In this document: positions 53,122-61,044 of the stretch, piece after piece | Position numbering within the stretch: position 1 is the stretch's first letter | Layout of the letters: the number at the start of each line of letters is the position of its first letter | Assembly (NCBI RefSeq): GCF_026342405.1 | Contig: NZ_JAPEMU010000001.1 | Coordinates: 6,696,001-6,760,000, forward strand | Length of the DNA: 64,000 nt | Direction of reading: 5' to 3' | DNA from: Kitasatospora sp. NBC_00240 | GTDB taxonomy: Bacteria; Actinomycetota; Actinomycetes; Streptomycetales; Streptomycetaceae | Program-made: the position numbers and the translations under genes | Notes under the pieces: model-generated | What the model was told of the DNA's origin: nothing | What the model saw: only the letters and a program-made list of their open reading frames with translations | Database searches by the model: none

Positions 53122-53170
53122 GCGAAGGCCGCGGCGGCCCGGGGGAGACCCGGCCGACGCGGCCTTCGCC
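53121..53170. terminator. Bidirectional terminator between aldolase and ABC permease genes
   Basis: GGCGAAGGCCGCG pairs perfectly with CGCGGCCTTCGCC around an inner GC-rich stem. It lies between convergent operons. Confidence 0.88.
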
Positions 53171-53183
53171 GTTGTGCGTGGTG

Positions 53184-54029
53184 CTATTTGACGGATCCGG
53201 CGGTGAGGCCGGAGACGACCTGGCGTTCGATGAAGGCGAAGAGGACGACGACGGGGAGGATGGCGACGACGGATCCGGCGAAGAGGTAGTTCCACTGGAC
53301 GGTGTAGTTGCCGATGAAGTTGTTGATGCCGACGGTGAGGGGCTGGCTCTCGGGGACGGTGGTGAGGCGCAGGCCCATGACGAATTCGTTCCAGGCGGAG
53401 ATGAAGGTGAAGATGAGGGCGGTGACGATGCCGGGCATGGCGAGGGGGACGGTGACGCGGCGCAGGGCGCCGAGTCGGCCGAGGCCGTCGATCTGGGCGG
53501 CTTCCTCGAGTTCGACGGGGATGGAGGAGATGTAGGCGGTGAGGATCCAGATGGCGAACGCGAGGTTGAAGGCGGCGTTGCAGATGATCAGGGTCCAGAC
53601 GGAGTTGAGCATCCCGAACTGGTAGAACTCGCGGTAGAGGCCGACCAGCAGGGAGGTGGGCTGGAACATCTGGGTGACCAGGACGAGCAGCAGGAAGAGT
53701 TTGCGGCCGCGGTACTTGATGCGGGCGGTGTAGTAGGCGGCGGGCAGGGCGACGAGCAGGACGAGCAGGGTGGAGCCGGCGGCGACGAGCAGGGTGACGC
53801 GCAGGTTGCCGCCGAGGGTGGAGTCGGTCCAGACCTTGATCAGGTTGGACCATTCGAAGTGCGAGGGCAGGTAGGTGGCGTCGCGCAGTTCGTCGGCGGG
53901 CCGCAGGGCGGTGACGATCATCTCCAGGTAGGGGATGAGGAACAGCGCCGCCAGCAGCCACGCGACCGCCGCGACGACCACCGTACGCGGCCGGATCGTC
54001 CGCCTGCGCGGCATGGCCTGGGTGCTCAT
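53184..54029 (-). CDS. Carbohydrate ABC transporter permease (MalG type)
   Basis: A 281-residue permease with six predicted helices. The EAA coupling loop is visible as ELEEAAQIDGLGRLGALRRV, followed by the usual LAMPGIVTALIFTFISAWNE. It belongs to the CUT1 family, which imports oligosaccharides with a shared MsiK-type ATPase; no ATPase gene is encoded here. Its ATG overlaps the stop of the upstream permease by one base. It is the last gene of the operon. Confidence 0.93.
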   Translation of the reverse strand: MSTQAMPRRRTIRPRTVVVAAVAWLLAALFLIPYLEMIVTALRPADELRDATYLPSHFEWSNLIKVWTDSTLGGNLRVTLLVAAGSTLLVLLVALPAAYYTARIKYRGRKLFLLLVLVTQMFQPTSLLVGLYREFYQFGMLNSVWTLIICNAAFNLAFAIWILTAYISSIPVELEEAAQIDGLGRLGALRRVTVPLAMPGIVTALIFTFISAWNEFVMGLRLTTVPESQPLTVGINNFIGNYTVQWNYLFAGSVVAILPVVVLFAFIERQVVSGLTAGSVK

Positions 54030-54955
54030 CAGTTCTCCTCCTGGTTCCAGCGGCTGACCTTGAGGAAGAGCAGCACCATGACCACGACCAGGCCGAAGTT
54101 GAGCACCGACATGGCCGCGGACTCGCCGATGTCGGTGTTCATCAACTGGAAGGCGAACACGGTGCTGGTCGCCGTCGCGCTGTTCGGGCCGCCCTGGGTC
54201 ATGCCCCAGATGACGGGGAAGGAGTTGAAGACGTTGATCAGGTTGATCACCAGGCCGACCAGCAGCGCGGGGCGCAGCAGCGGGAGGGTGATCAGGCGGT
54301 AGGTCTGCCAGGGGCCGGTGCCGTCGACCTTGGCGGCCTCGTAGACCTCGGCGGGGACGGTCTGCAGGCCGGCGAGGATGGTGTAGGTGGTGAACGGCAG
54401 TGACACGAACACCGCGACCAGGACCATCCAGGGTTTGGCGGAGCCGGGGTCGCCGAGCCAGTCCTGCGGGCCGTCGATGATCCCGAGGTCGGTGAGGGCG
54501 GTGTTGAGGACGCCGGCGGTGCGGTCGAGCATCCACTTGAAGCCGATGGCGGTCATCAGCACGGACGCGGCCCAGGGGGCGATCAGCGCCCAGCGGGTGA
54601 GCCGGCGGCCGGGGAACTGCTGGTTGAACAACTGGGCCAGGGCCAGCGACAGCAGCATGGTCAGCGCGACCACCACGACCGTCCAGACCACGCTCCAGAC
54701 CAGGACGCCCGGCAGGTCGGGTTCGTCGAGGAGCTTGCGGTACTTGTCGAAGCCGGCCGGTCCGCGGACGAAGCCGGTGGTGCTGATCCGCAGGAAGGAG
54801 GTGCGGGCCATCTGGTAGACGGGCCAGAGCACCACGACGGCGATCAGCAGCACGGCCGGTGCTATCCAGGGCAGCGGGCCGAGCCTGGCCAGCGGCCCGC
54901 GCCGGCGGGCGGGCGGGGCGACGGAGGCGCCGGGGCGGGCAGGGGTGTGCGACAC
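54029..54955 (-). CDS. Carbohydrate ABC transporter permease (MalF type)
   Basis: A 308-residue permease with six helices after a Pro/Arg-rich cytoplasmic start. The EAA loop reads EVYEAAKVDGTGPWQTYRLI, and VFNSFPVIWGMTQGGP is the conserved segment after it. It pairs with the MalG-type protein. GTG 54955 has GGAAGG 5 bases upstream. A longer frame upstream would run through the large inverted repeat and is unlikely. Confidence 0.92.
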   Translation of the reverse strand: MSHTPARPGASVAPPARRRGPLARLGPLPWIAPAVLLIAVVVLWPVYQMARTSFLRISTTGFVRGPAGFDKYRKLLDEPDLPGVLVWSVVWTVVVVALTMLLSLALAQLFNQQFPGRRLTRWALIAPWAASVLMTAIGFKWMLDRTAGVLNTALTDLGIIDGPQDWLGDPGSAKPWMVLVAVFVSLPFTTYTILAGLQTVPAEVYEAAKVDGTGPWQTYRLITLPLLRPALLVGLVINLINVFNSFPVIWGMTQGGPNSATATSTVFAFQLMNTDIGESAAMSVLNFGLVVVMVLLFLKVSRWNQEEN

Positions 54956-54978
54956 GGGGGCCTTCCGTGGGTGCGGGG

Positions 54979-55034
54979 AGCGGCCGGGAGCCGGCGCCGG
55001 CGTATGGGTCCGCCGGCGCCGGCTCCCGGCCGCT
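54979..55034. repeat. 24-bp perfect inverted repeat within the sugar ABC operon
   Basis: The arms are 54979-55002 and 55011-55034 (each starting AGCGGCCGGGAGCC on its strand), with an 8-base loop TATGGGTC. It lies 25 bases after the binding-protein stop and just before the first permease start. Such a hairpin would end most transcripts or protect the 3' end, giving more binding protein than permease. It resembles the intergenic hairpins of other sugar ABC operons. Confidence 0.92.
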
Positions 55035-55059
55035 GGAGTCAAGTACTGGCTGCCGCCTG

Positions 55060-56334
55060 CTACTTGTCGGCGGCCGCGGCTTCGGCCTTCTTCTGGAGGT
55101 CGCCGAGGACGGCGGCCGGGTCGCCGGCGACGGCGGTGCCACCACTCTTCTTGATCTCCGCGGACACCGCGTCCCAGCTGGTGTCACCCAGCGGGTAGAA
55201 CGCCGCCGACGGCAGCAGCGCGAAGAACGGCTCCAGGTCCGCGTGCTTCCCGCTCGCCGTCATCTCCTTCAGCGTGTCCTGCGTCACCGGCATCAGGTTG
55301 TACAGCTCGTCGAACTTGAGGGTGTTCTCCTTGTTGTACGCGAAGTCCAGGAACGCCTTCACCTGCGCCTGGTGACCGTTCTTCTTGAACGCCATCACCC
55401 AGTCCGCCACACCCAGCGTCGACTTCAGCGGCCCCGCCTTGCCCGGGATCGGCGCCACCGCGTAGTCCACCTTCCCGTCCTTCGACTTCTGGATCAGCGA
55501 CGGGTGCCCGTTCAGCATCGCCGCCTTCCCCGCACCGAAGTCCGCGAACGCCGTCTTACGATCCGTCGTCGCCGGGTTCGGGTACGTCAGACCCGGGTCC
55601 ACCAGGTTCGCCTTCAGCCACGAGAACGTCTCCACGTTCGCCGCCGAGTTCAACGCGTACTTCCCCGACGCGTCCGTCACCCCGCCGCCGTTGCCCAGCT
55701 CCCACATCATGCTCTCGCCCTGCGCCTCCTCCGGGCCCAGCGGCAGCGCGTACGGGGTCACACCCGGAACCTTCGCCTTGATCAGCTCCGCGTCCTTCTT
55801 CACCTCGTCCCACGTCTTCGGCGCCTCGGTGATCCCCGCCTGCGCGAAAATCGCCTTGTTGTAGAAGAACGCCCGGGCCGAGGACACGAACGGGATCCCG
55901 TACTGCGTCCCCTTCACCTGACCCGCCTTGGAGAACGTCTCGATGAAGTTCGACTGCGTCGCCGGCGACAGCACGTCCGCCGCCTTGTACAGCAGATCGT
56001 CCGCCACCTTGTCCGCGTACCCACCCGTCTGCAGCACATCCGGGTAGTTCCCCGACTGGATCATCGTCTTGACCTGCTTGTCGATGTCGTTCCAGTTGAC
56101 CACCTGGACATCGACCTTGATCTTCGGGTTCGCCGCCTCGAACCCCTTCACCACACCGTCCCAGTACGCCTTCGACCCGTTCGCCGCCGAGTCACCGTAG
56201 TCCGCCGCCACCAACTTGATCGTCGTCGTACCACCCGACGAAGCATCCGAACCACCACCACTGCTGCCACAACCCGTCAGCACCAGCGCACCGGTCACAC
56301 ACGCGGCCGAAAGGAGAAGTACAGATCGGTTCAA
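55060..56334 (-). CDS. Sugar ABC transporter substrate-binding lipoprotein
   Basis: The 424-residue lipoprotein has a lipobox ALVLTGC with Cys22, a Gly/Ser linker and an extracellular CUT1-type binding domain (SBP_bac_1). Typical features are PDVLQTGGYADKVADDLLYK, QYGIPFVSSARAFFYNKAIF and AAMLNGHPSLIQK. It captures a sugar, identity unknown, for the two permeases downstream. The start is TTG 56334 with AAGGCGG about 11 bases upstream. Third positions here are almost all C or G. The neighbouring GH31 and kinase/aldolase genes suggest an oligosaccharide made outside the cell. Confidence 0.92.
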   Translation of the reverse strand: MNRSVLLLSAACVTGALVLTGCGSSGGGSDASSGGTTTIKLVAADYGDSAANGSKAYWDGVVKGFEAANPKIKVDVQVVNWNDIDKQVKTMIQSGNYPDVLQTGGYADKVADDLLYKAADVLSPATQSNFIETFSKAGQVKGTQYGIPFVSSARAFFYNKAIFAQAGITEAPKTWDEVKKDAELIKAKVPGVTPYALPLGPEEAQGESMMWELGNGGGVTDASGKYALNSAANVETFSWLKANLVDPGLTYPNPATTDRKTAFADFGAGKAAMLNGHPSLIQKSKDGKVDYAVAPIPGKAGPLKSTLGVADWVMAFKKNGHQAQVKAFLDFAYNKENTLKFDELYNLMPVTQDTLKEMTASGKHADLEPFFALLPSAAFYPLGDTSWDAVSAEIKKSGGTAVAGDPAAVLGDLQKKAEAAAADK

Positions 56335-56947
56335 GGGAGTTACCGCCTTATGAGTTGACCTGAAGCCACCCGTGGCGGGGCGCCGGTGCGGCGGACCGGC
56401 TCCGGGGAGCCGGGGAGGGTGCGGCCGGTGCGGTGCGGTGCCGAAGTACGGGTGTCGGATCGGGGATTGTGGAAGGCCTGCGGCTTCCTGGGTGTGGCCA
56501 GTCTTACTCCGCTGTCACGGGCCGGAGCTAGGGCACAAGGGTGCAGGTTATCGAATCGTTGCTGCGTGCTCATGCGCAGAATGGGTCATAAATGTGCAGA
56601 AAGATACAGACCGGCCACGAAGCATTGAGGCAATCTGCGTTCTTCTGCGTGATACTGATGGGAACCACGCATAATCAAGCAGTGGTCTCGATCCGTACCT
56701 GGCCGGCAGGGAGAGGTCGGCCCGCCCCCGTCCTTCGCCCCGGCGGTGTCCGGCAATCCGCCGGGGGTGCCCCGACCGGTTGCCGCGACAGTGCGGTCGA
56801 CCCCTCGTCACACGGCCCCGGTCGTAGCCCTCGAAGTCCCCGGCCGCCGGCCCGGGCCGTGCCGCGTCCCGTCCGCGGTAACGATTGTGCGGTCAGCCGG
56901 CCCGACGCCGGCACCGCCGGCCCGGGGGCGGAGTAGCTTCACCGTTC
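56335..56947. other. Intergenic, about 610 bases, divergent promoters with repeated half-sites
   Basis: This is the longest gene-free stretch near the sugar operon. The AT-rich middle (56570-56680) holds the repeats listed separately. The part near 56674-56688 (AGTGGTCTCGATCCG) is a weak partial match to a DasR site. No frame has a domain or a believable start. Confidence 0.55.
56573..56652. promoter_or_regulatory. Repeated TGYGCAGAA half-sites upstream of the sugar ABC operon
   Basis: TGCGCAGAA (56573-56581) and TGTGCAGAA (56593-56601) are direct repeats 20 bases apart, two helical turns. ATCTGCGTT (56633-56641) and TTCTGCGTG (56644-56652) are inverted versions 11 bases apart. Similar GCAGA elements precede the GH31 gene. 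A common regulator is likely but not encoded nearby. Confidence 0.5.
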
Positions 56948-57460
56948 GTGATCAGAACTCTCTCCCGCCTGCTTCCCGTGGCCGTCGCCGTCCTGGCCCT
57001 CGCCGCATGCGACCCGAACACCCCGACGCCCGCCGTGACCAAGGCGGCCGCGGTCGCCAGCCCCCCGGCGGCGGCCCCGTCCGCGACCGCGCCGTCCACC
57101 CCGCCGCCCGCCGCGGCCCCGCCCGCCGCGCCGGTGCCCGAGCCGGTCGTGACCACGGAGGCGGCCCCGCCGCCCGCGCCCGTCACCCCGCCGCCGGCCC
57201 CCGCGCCCGCCCGGACCGTCGCGCCCACCAAGGCCCCGGCCCCGACCAAGGCGCCCGCGCCCGCACCCGCCCCGACCAAGGCGCCCGCGCCGGCCGGCAG
57301 CTGTGCCCACCACACCGTCGGCGAATGCGGCTGGGACGTCGGCGTCACCCCCGCGCACGCGGGCGAGACGGCCCAGTGCAAGGACGGCACACCCTCGGAC
57401 TCCGCGAACTTCAGCGGCACCTGCTCCGGTCACCAGGGGGTGCGGTACTGGTTCAAGTGA
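56948..57460 (+). CDS. Lipoprotein with Pro/Ala linker and DUF3761 domain
   Basis: A 170-residue protein with lipobox ALAAC (Cys21) and a long linker of PAPTKAPAP repeats. A small C-terminal domain (CAHHTVGECGWDV, CKDGTPSDSANFSGTCSGHQ, GVRYWFK) matches DUF3761, whose usual core is DGTYSxSxxxxGTCSxHGGVRYW. It sits on the outside of the membrane. Function is unknown. The GTG start is 56948. Confidence 0.8.
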   Translation: MIRTLSRLLPVAVAVLALAACDPNTPTPAVTKAAAVASPPAAAPSATAPSTPPPAAAPPAAPVPEPVVTTEAAPPPAPVTPPPAPAPARTVAPTKAPAPTKAPAPAPAPTKAPAPAGSCAHHTVGECGWDVGVTPAHAGETAQCKDGTPSDSANFSGTCSGHQGVRYWFK

Positions 57461-57514
57461 GCCGGCCAGGGTGGCCGGGCCCGTGGAACGCACGGCACTC
57501 GGCACGTCACAGGC

Positions 57515-57551
57515 CGAAGGCGGCCCCCGTCCTGGACGGGAGCCGCCTTCG
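57515..57551. terminator. Bidirectional terminator hairpin
   Basis: CGAAGGCGGC pairs with GCCGCCTTCG around an inner CCCGT/ACGGG stem between two convergent genes. Confidence 0.88.
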
Positions 57552-57581
57552 TGGGTGCGCGGAGCGGTTCGGCGGAGCGGT

Positions 57582-57839
57582 TCAGGAGGGGTGGGCGCCC
57601 ACGGCGTCGCGGATCTGCTCACCCAGGCCGCCGTTGACCCGGGCGCAGTTGGCGCAGCAGAAGAAGCGCCCGGAGACCTCCACGCCATGGCCGACGATCC
57701 GCACCTGGCACTGCTCGCAGCGCGGCGCGAGCTTCTCCATCGCGCACTCGAAGCTGTCGAAGGTGTAGGTGTCGCCGGTGATCGTCTTCACCTCGAAGGC
57801 CAGCCAGTAGTCGTTCCTGCAGACGTCGCAGACCGCCAT
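57582..57839 (-). CDS. Small Cys-rich (zinc-ribbon-like) protein
   Basis: An 85-residue soluble protein with Cys pairs in VCDVCRNDYW, PRCEQCQVRI and FCCANCARVNGG, plus His and Cys in the middle (FECAMEKL, VGHGVEV). Two treble-clef or ribbon zinc sites are likely. AGGGAG lies 10 bases before ATG 57839. The same type is widespread in actinobacteria without known function; it may bind metal or nucleic acid. Confidence 0.8.
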   Translation of the reverse strand: MAVCDVCRNDYWLAFEVKTITGDTYTFDSFECAMEKLAPRCEQCQVRIVGHGVEVSGRFFCCANCARVNGGLGEQIRDAVGAHPS

Positions 57840-58020
57840 GGGGTCCGTCTCCCTTCCTGTCGGCGCTGACCGGCCGGGACGGCGCTCAGCGAGTCCCAGT
57901 GTCGGGGCGCCTCCCGGGCACGGCCATCGGCGTTCGGCCGTCCGGGGGACGGGGCGGGGCGGAGTGGGACGGGGACGGGAGACATCGACCGAGGCCGGAC
58001 GGGCGAGGGGCCCCGGGCGC

Positions 58021-58419
58021 TCAGGCCTGACTCGCCGCCAGCTCCTCCAGCGCCCGTACGGCGGCCTCGGCGTCGTCGGCGGCGACGAACAGGTGGTCGT
58101 GGTGGAAGCCCGCGACCACGTTGCAGCTGATCCCCACCTCGGCGAGCCGTCCGGCCACGGCGGCGGTCAGGCCGACGGCGGCCAGCGCCGAGTGGATCTG
58201 CAGGGTGATCCAGGCGGCCACGTACTCGTAGCGGAGCCCCAGTTCGTCGGCCTCCTGCTGGCTGACCACCACGGTCACGCCTTCCGGTTCGGCGACCGTG
58301 ACCACCGGCCGCATTCCGGCCGGCACCTTGGCGGGCAGGGTGCAGTACACGTACCGCCCCGGGTTGAGGTGGGGACGCATTCCGCCGAGCAGCTTCGCGA
58401 GATCCATTTCACCGGCCAT
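58021..58419 (-). CDS. ACT-domain protein
   Basis: A 132-residue protein with two ACT-like halves: PGRYVYCTLPAKVPAGMRPV with VSQQEADELGLRY, and WITLQIHSALAAVGLTAAVA with NVVAGFHHDHLFVAADDAE. It belongs to the DUF2241/ACT_7-like group, thought to bind amino acids. No enzyme domain is attached. ATG 58419 is used; upstream sequence is not conserved-looking. Confidence 0.82.
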   Translation of the reverse strand: MAGEMDLAKLLGGMRPHLNPGRYVYCTLPAKVPAGMRPVVTVAEPEGVTVVVSQQEADELGLRYEYVAAWITLQIHSALAAVGLTAAVAGRLAEVGISCNVVAGFHHDHLFVAADDAEAAVRALEELAASQA

Positions 58420-58562
58420 GGCGGCCACCGTAGCCGCTGGGTGCCCGGCTGTCCCGCCCCTCGCCTGGTGTGGCGCGCGGCCGGCGCCGCACCGAGGACC
58501 GGGCCGGACGTCCTTCGTCGGACGCGGCCGGGTCCGGTGCGGGACCGGACCCGGCCGGCCGG

Positions 58563-59873
58563 TCACTGCCTGAGCAGGGCCACGAACGTGCCGGTGGCGG
58601 TGTGTGGGAAGAATCGCGTGGTCAGGGGTTCACGGGCGGGCTTGGTGTCACTGACCGCGGCCTTGTACACCTGGCCGTCGAGGTAGAGCAGGCTGCCGTG
58701 CGCGACGGCCCCGGCCCGCTGCACCGACTCGGGCAGGCCGGTGAGCTGGGTCCACGAGTCGCGTTCGCCCTTGGTGAGCCAGAACACCGGCAGGTCGGCG
58801 GGCGGCCAGGAACTCACGACCGGTACCGCCGGCGGGGACGTGCTGCCCGCGGCGTCCACGGCGTCCACGGCGTCCAGGGCGACCAGGTTCGGGACTCCGT
58901 GGTGGTTCAGGAACACCACCTGCTGCACCACGTCGGTCAGCCCGTGGCCGGGTGCCTGTGCGAGCAGTGCGGGAACCAGCTGCCGGCAGTACAGGTCCAG
59001 CACCTTTCCGACCGGCAGGCCGAACACCGCCCGCGCCTCGTCGACGACCTCGAGCATGCCGACGCGCTCGGTCAGCCGCCTGGCGATCAGTCCCGCCACG
59101 TCCGGGCCCGGCGCCGCTGCCCGGGCGCGGGCCTTGCGGGGGCCGGGCTTGGGGCGGTCGGCCACCGCGTCGGGGCCGGCCCGGCCGACCCCGGCGATCA
59201 GTGCGATCAGCCACTGGACCCGGGCGGGTGAGGCCTCGTCCATGTCCGGGTTCTTGGCCTCGTAGGCCGCGAACTGCTCGGTGGCGTCCTGGCCGGCCCG
59301 GTTCAGCAGCTCGGCGGCCCAACCGGCCGTGGTGCTGTCGGGGGCGGCCGCGCGGATGCGCGCGGCGGACCGCACGTACTGCTCCTGGCGGTCCAGGTCG
59401 GTGTGCTCGTCCGCCCGGCGCATCCGGTCGAGCACCAGCCCGAGCCGGGCGTCGTCGCCCTCGGGTGTCAGGGCGAGGCGCTGGAGCAGCAGGCCGGCCG
59501 GTACCGCGTGCAGCTCCAGCTCGTGCAGCAGCGTGGTCGACGCCTCCACCGGCGACGAACCCGGTCCGGCCTCCACGGTGACCTTGACGAAGGCTTCGTG
59601 CCGCCCGAGGAGCAGGGCCGGCCCGCTCAGGAAGGCCTCTTGGACCAAGGTCCCGGTCGGGGCCTTGGGAAGGCTGACGTAGGTGCCGGTGTTGCCGTGG
59701 GCGCCGGTCCCGGAGTCGAGCACCTCGACGAAGAGATGCACCGACTCGTGGGCCCGGACGAACGAGAGGACGTCCCTGAGCTGCGGGCTCAGGAGGTGTG
59801 CGTTGTCCACCAGGGACTGCAGCGAGATCTGGACGTTCTTCGGTACTGCGGGCTGCCCGCTGAACTTCAACAT
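58563..59873 (-). CDS. Uncharacterised 436-residue protein with an HELELH motif
   Basis: The protein begins MLKFSGQPAVPKNVQISLQS. It has STTLLHELELHAVPAGLLLQ near residues 112-131 (His117, Glu118, His122), resembling but not matching the HExxH zinc-peptidase motif, because one residue too many lies between. A Pro/Ala/Arg linker near 250 separates a helical C-terminal half with VFGLPVGKVLDLYCRQLVPA. A short DAVDAVDAAG repeat lies near residue 335, from 9-base DNA repeats. There is no signal peptide or membrane helix. I do not recognise the family. The ATG start lacks a strong ribosome site. Confidence 0.7.
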   Translation of the reverse strand: MLKFSGQPAVPKNVQISLQSLVDNAHLLSPQLRDVLSFVRAHESVHLFVEVLDSGTGAHGNTGTYVSLPKAPTGTLVQEAFLSGPALLLGRHEAFVKVTVEAGPGSSPVEASTTLLHELELHAVPAGLLLQRLALTPEGDDARLGLVLDRMRRADEHTDLDRQEQYVRSAARIRAAAPDSTTAGWAAELLNRAGQDATEQFAAYEAKNPDMDEASPARVQWLIALIAGVGRAGPDAVADRPKPGPRKARARAAAPGPDVAGLIARRLTERVGMLEVVDEARAVFGLPVGKVLDLYCRQLVPALLAQAPGHGLTDVVQQVVFLNHHGVPNLVALDAVDAVDAAGSTSPPAVPVVSSWPPADLPVFWLTKGERDSWTQLTGLPESVQRAGAVAHGSLLYLDGQVYKAAVSDTKPAREPLTTRFFPHTATGTFVALLRQ

Positions 59874-60347
59874 CTCTGTGACGCTAGCCCGGCCCCGACG
59901 CGAGTGACAGCCCTTCGCCCGATCTGCTGACGAGTCGTCAAGGGGTGTGATGGTGAACGCCGATGTGTCGCCCGCGCCCGCGCGCGACCCGGAGTGCGAG
60001 GCACCGCCCGGGGCGTCGGAATGCGTGCGGCCGGGGCGGGCACCGTCCGGGGTCGGTCGAAGGTCCACGAGGTGCCAGGGTCCGCCCGGGGCTCGGTCTC
60101 GCTGCTCGCCGTGCTCGCCGGGGTCTGCTGCCGGAGCCGGCCCGGGAGGAGGCCCTCATGAACCTGCTCGGCGAGATCCTCAGCCGGCCCCCACCGGCCG
60201 GGTCGCCGAACCGGCCCGCCGCTGGGGCGCCGTCTCTTGACGGCAAGTCAGTACACATCGAAAAGGGGTGGGCGGTCGGTGGATCCACGGTTAGCCTGGG
60301 CCGGTGCTCCGCACACCCCCGATCCCCTCGGTCGAAGGAACGCAACA
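59874..60347. other. Intergenic, about 470 bases, with a possible small gene at 60158
   Basis: A GGAGG ribosome site precedes ATG 60158, which opens a 66-residue frame (MNLLGEILSRPPPAGSPNRP at the start). Only the first 25 or so codons have strong G/C third positions. Its start overlaps, as ATGA, the stop of a 29-residue frame from GTG 60072 with a hydrophobic core (SVSLLAVLAGVCC). This could be a pair of tiny coupled genes or a gene fragment. The promoter of the LuxR gene must lie at about 60240-60330. Confidence 0.35.
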
Positions 60348-61016
60348 GTGGGAATTGAGCTGGACGAGTCCGGACTCAGCATCGCCCTGGTGCTGGAGAA
60401 CGCGTTACACCGATTCGCACTGGAAGGCATGATCCGGGTGTTCGACCGTGCCAGCACCATCCAGTCACTGAACTCCCGCCCGGCCGACGGGCAGCGCTTC
60501 GACCTCGTGCTGACCGCCGCCGCCGAGCTGGGCAACGACGGCACCCCGGAGCTGGTCCAGGCGCTCTGCGCCGACGGCGCCCGGCTGCTGCTGCTGCTGG
60601 TCGACGGGCCCGAGCCGATCGACCCGCAGGCGCTGGCGCGGTGCGAGGCGCAAGGGTTCCTGGCCTGGTCCGAGGTGGAGCCGGAGACCCTGCGCGAGGC
60701 GATGTCCGACGCGCTGGCCGGCAAGTTCTACGTCTCCGGCATGCTGGCCCGCAAGCTCCTGGTGCGGGCCAGCATGCCGCCGCCGGCGCCGAGCCCGCAG
60801 CCGGCCGGCGCCGAGGGGGCCGCGCTGTCGGCCCGTGAGCTGGCGGTGCTGGAGCTGGTGGCGCAGGGGCTGAGCAACAAGCAGGTCTCGCGCCAGCTGC
60901 AGATCTCCGAGCACGGTGTGAAGCGGCACGTCGGCAATGTGCTGACCAAGCTGAACTGCCCCAACCGCACGCTGGCCGTGGTGCGCGCGCTGGAGGACGG
61001 GCTGCTCGCGGTCTGA
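60348..61016 (+). CDS. LuxR-family (NarL-type) regulator with degenerate receiver domain
   Basis: A 222-residue regulator. Residues 1-150 look like a response-regulator receiver (SIALVLENALHRFALEGMIR, FDLVLTAAAELGND). The usual phospho-acceptor region (DhhhhDhxhP) is replaced, so phosphorylation is unlikely. The C-terminal helix-turn-helix is clear: LSARELAVLELVAQGLSNKQ followed by ISEHGVKRHVGNVLTKLNCP. GTG 60348 has AAGGAA 8 bases upstream. It is convergent with, and next to, the C5N biosynthesis genes, so it is probably a pathway-specific regulator of that cluster. Confidence 0.88.
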   Translation: MGIELDESGLSIALVLENALHRFALEGMIRVFDRASTIQSLNSRPADGQRFDLVLTAAAELGNDGTPELVQALCADGARLLLLLVDGPEPIDPQALARCEAQGFLAWSEVEPETLREAMSDALAGKFYVSGMLARKLLVRASMPPPAPSPQPAGAEGAALSARELAVLELVAQGLSNKQVSRQLQISEHGVKRHVGNVLTKLNCPNRTLAVVRALEDGLLAV

Positions 61017-61044
61017 CCCGGCCTCCGGCGCGCGCACCACGGCC

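Noticed and set aside
56674..56688. DasR site upstream of the sugar ABC operon (AGTGGTCTCGATCCG)
   Set aside because: Only the TGGTCT core and a few other bases match. It is too weak to call without a matrix scan.
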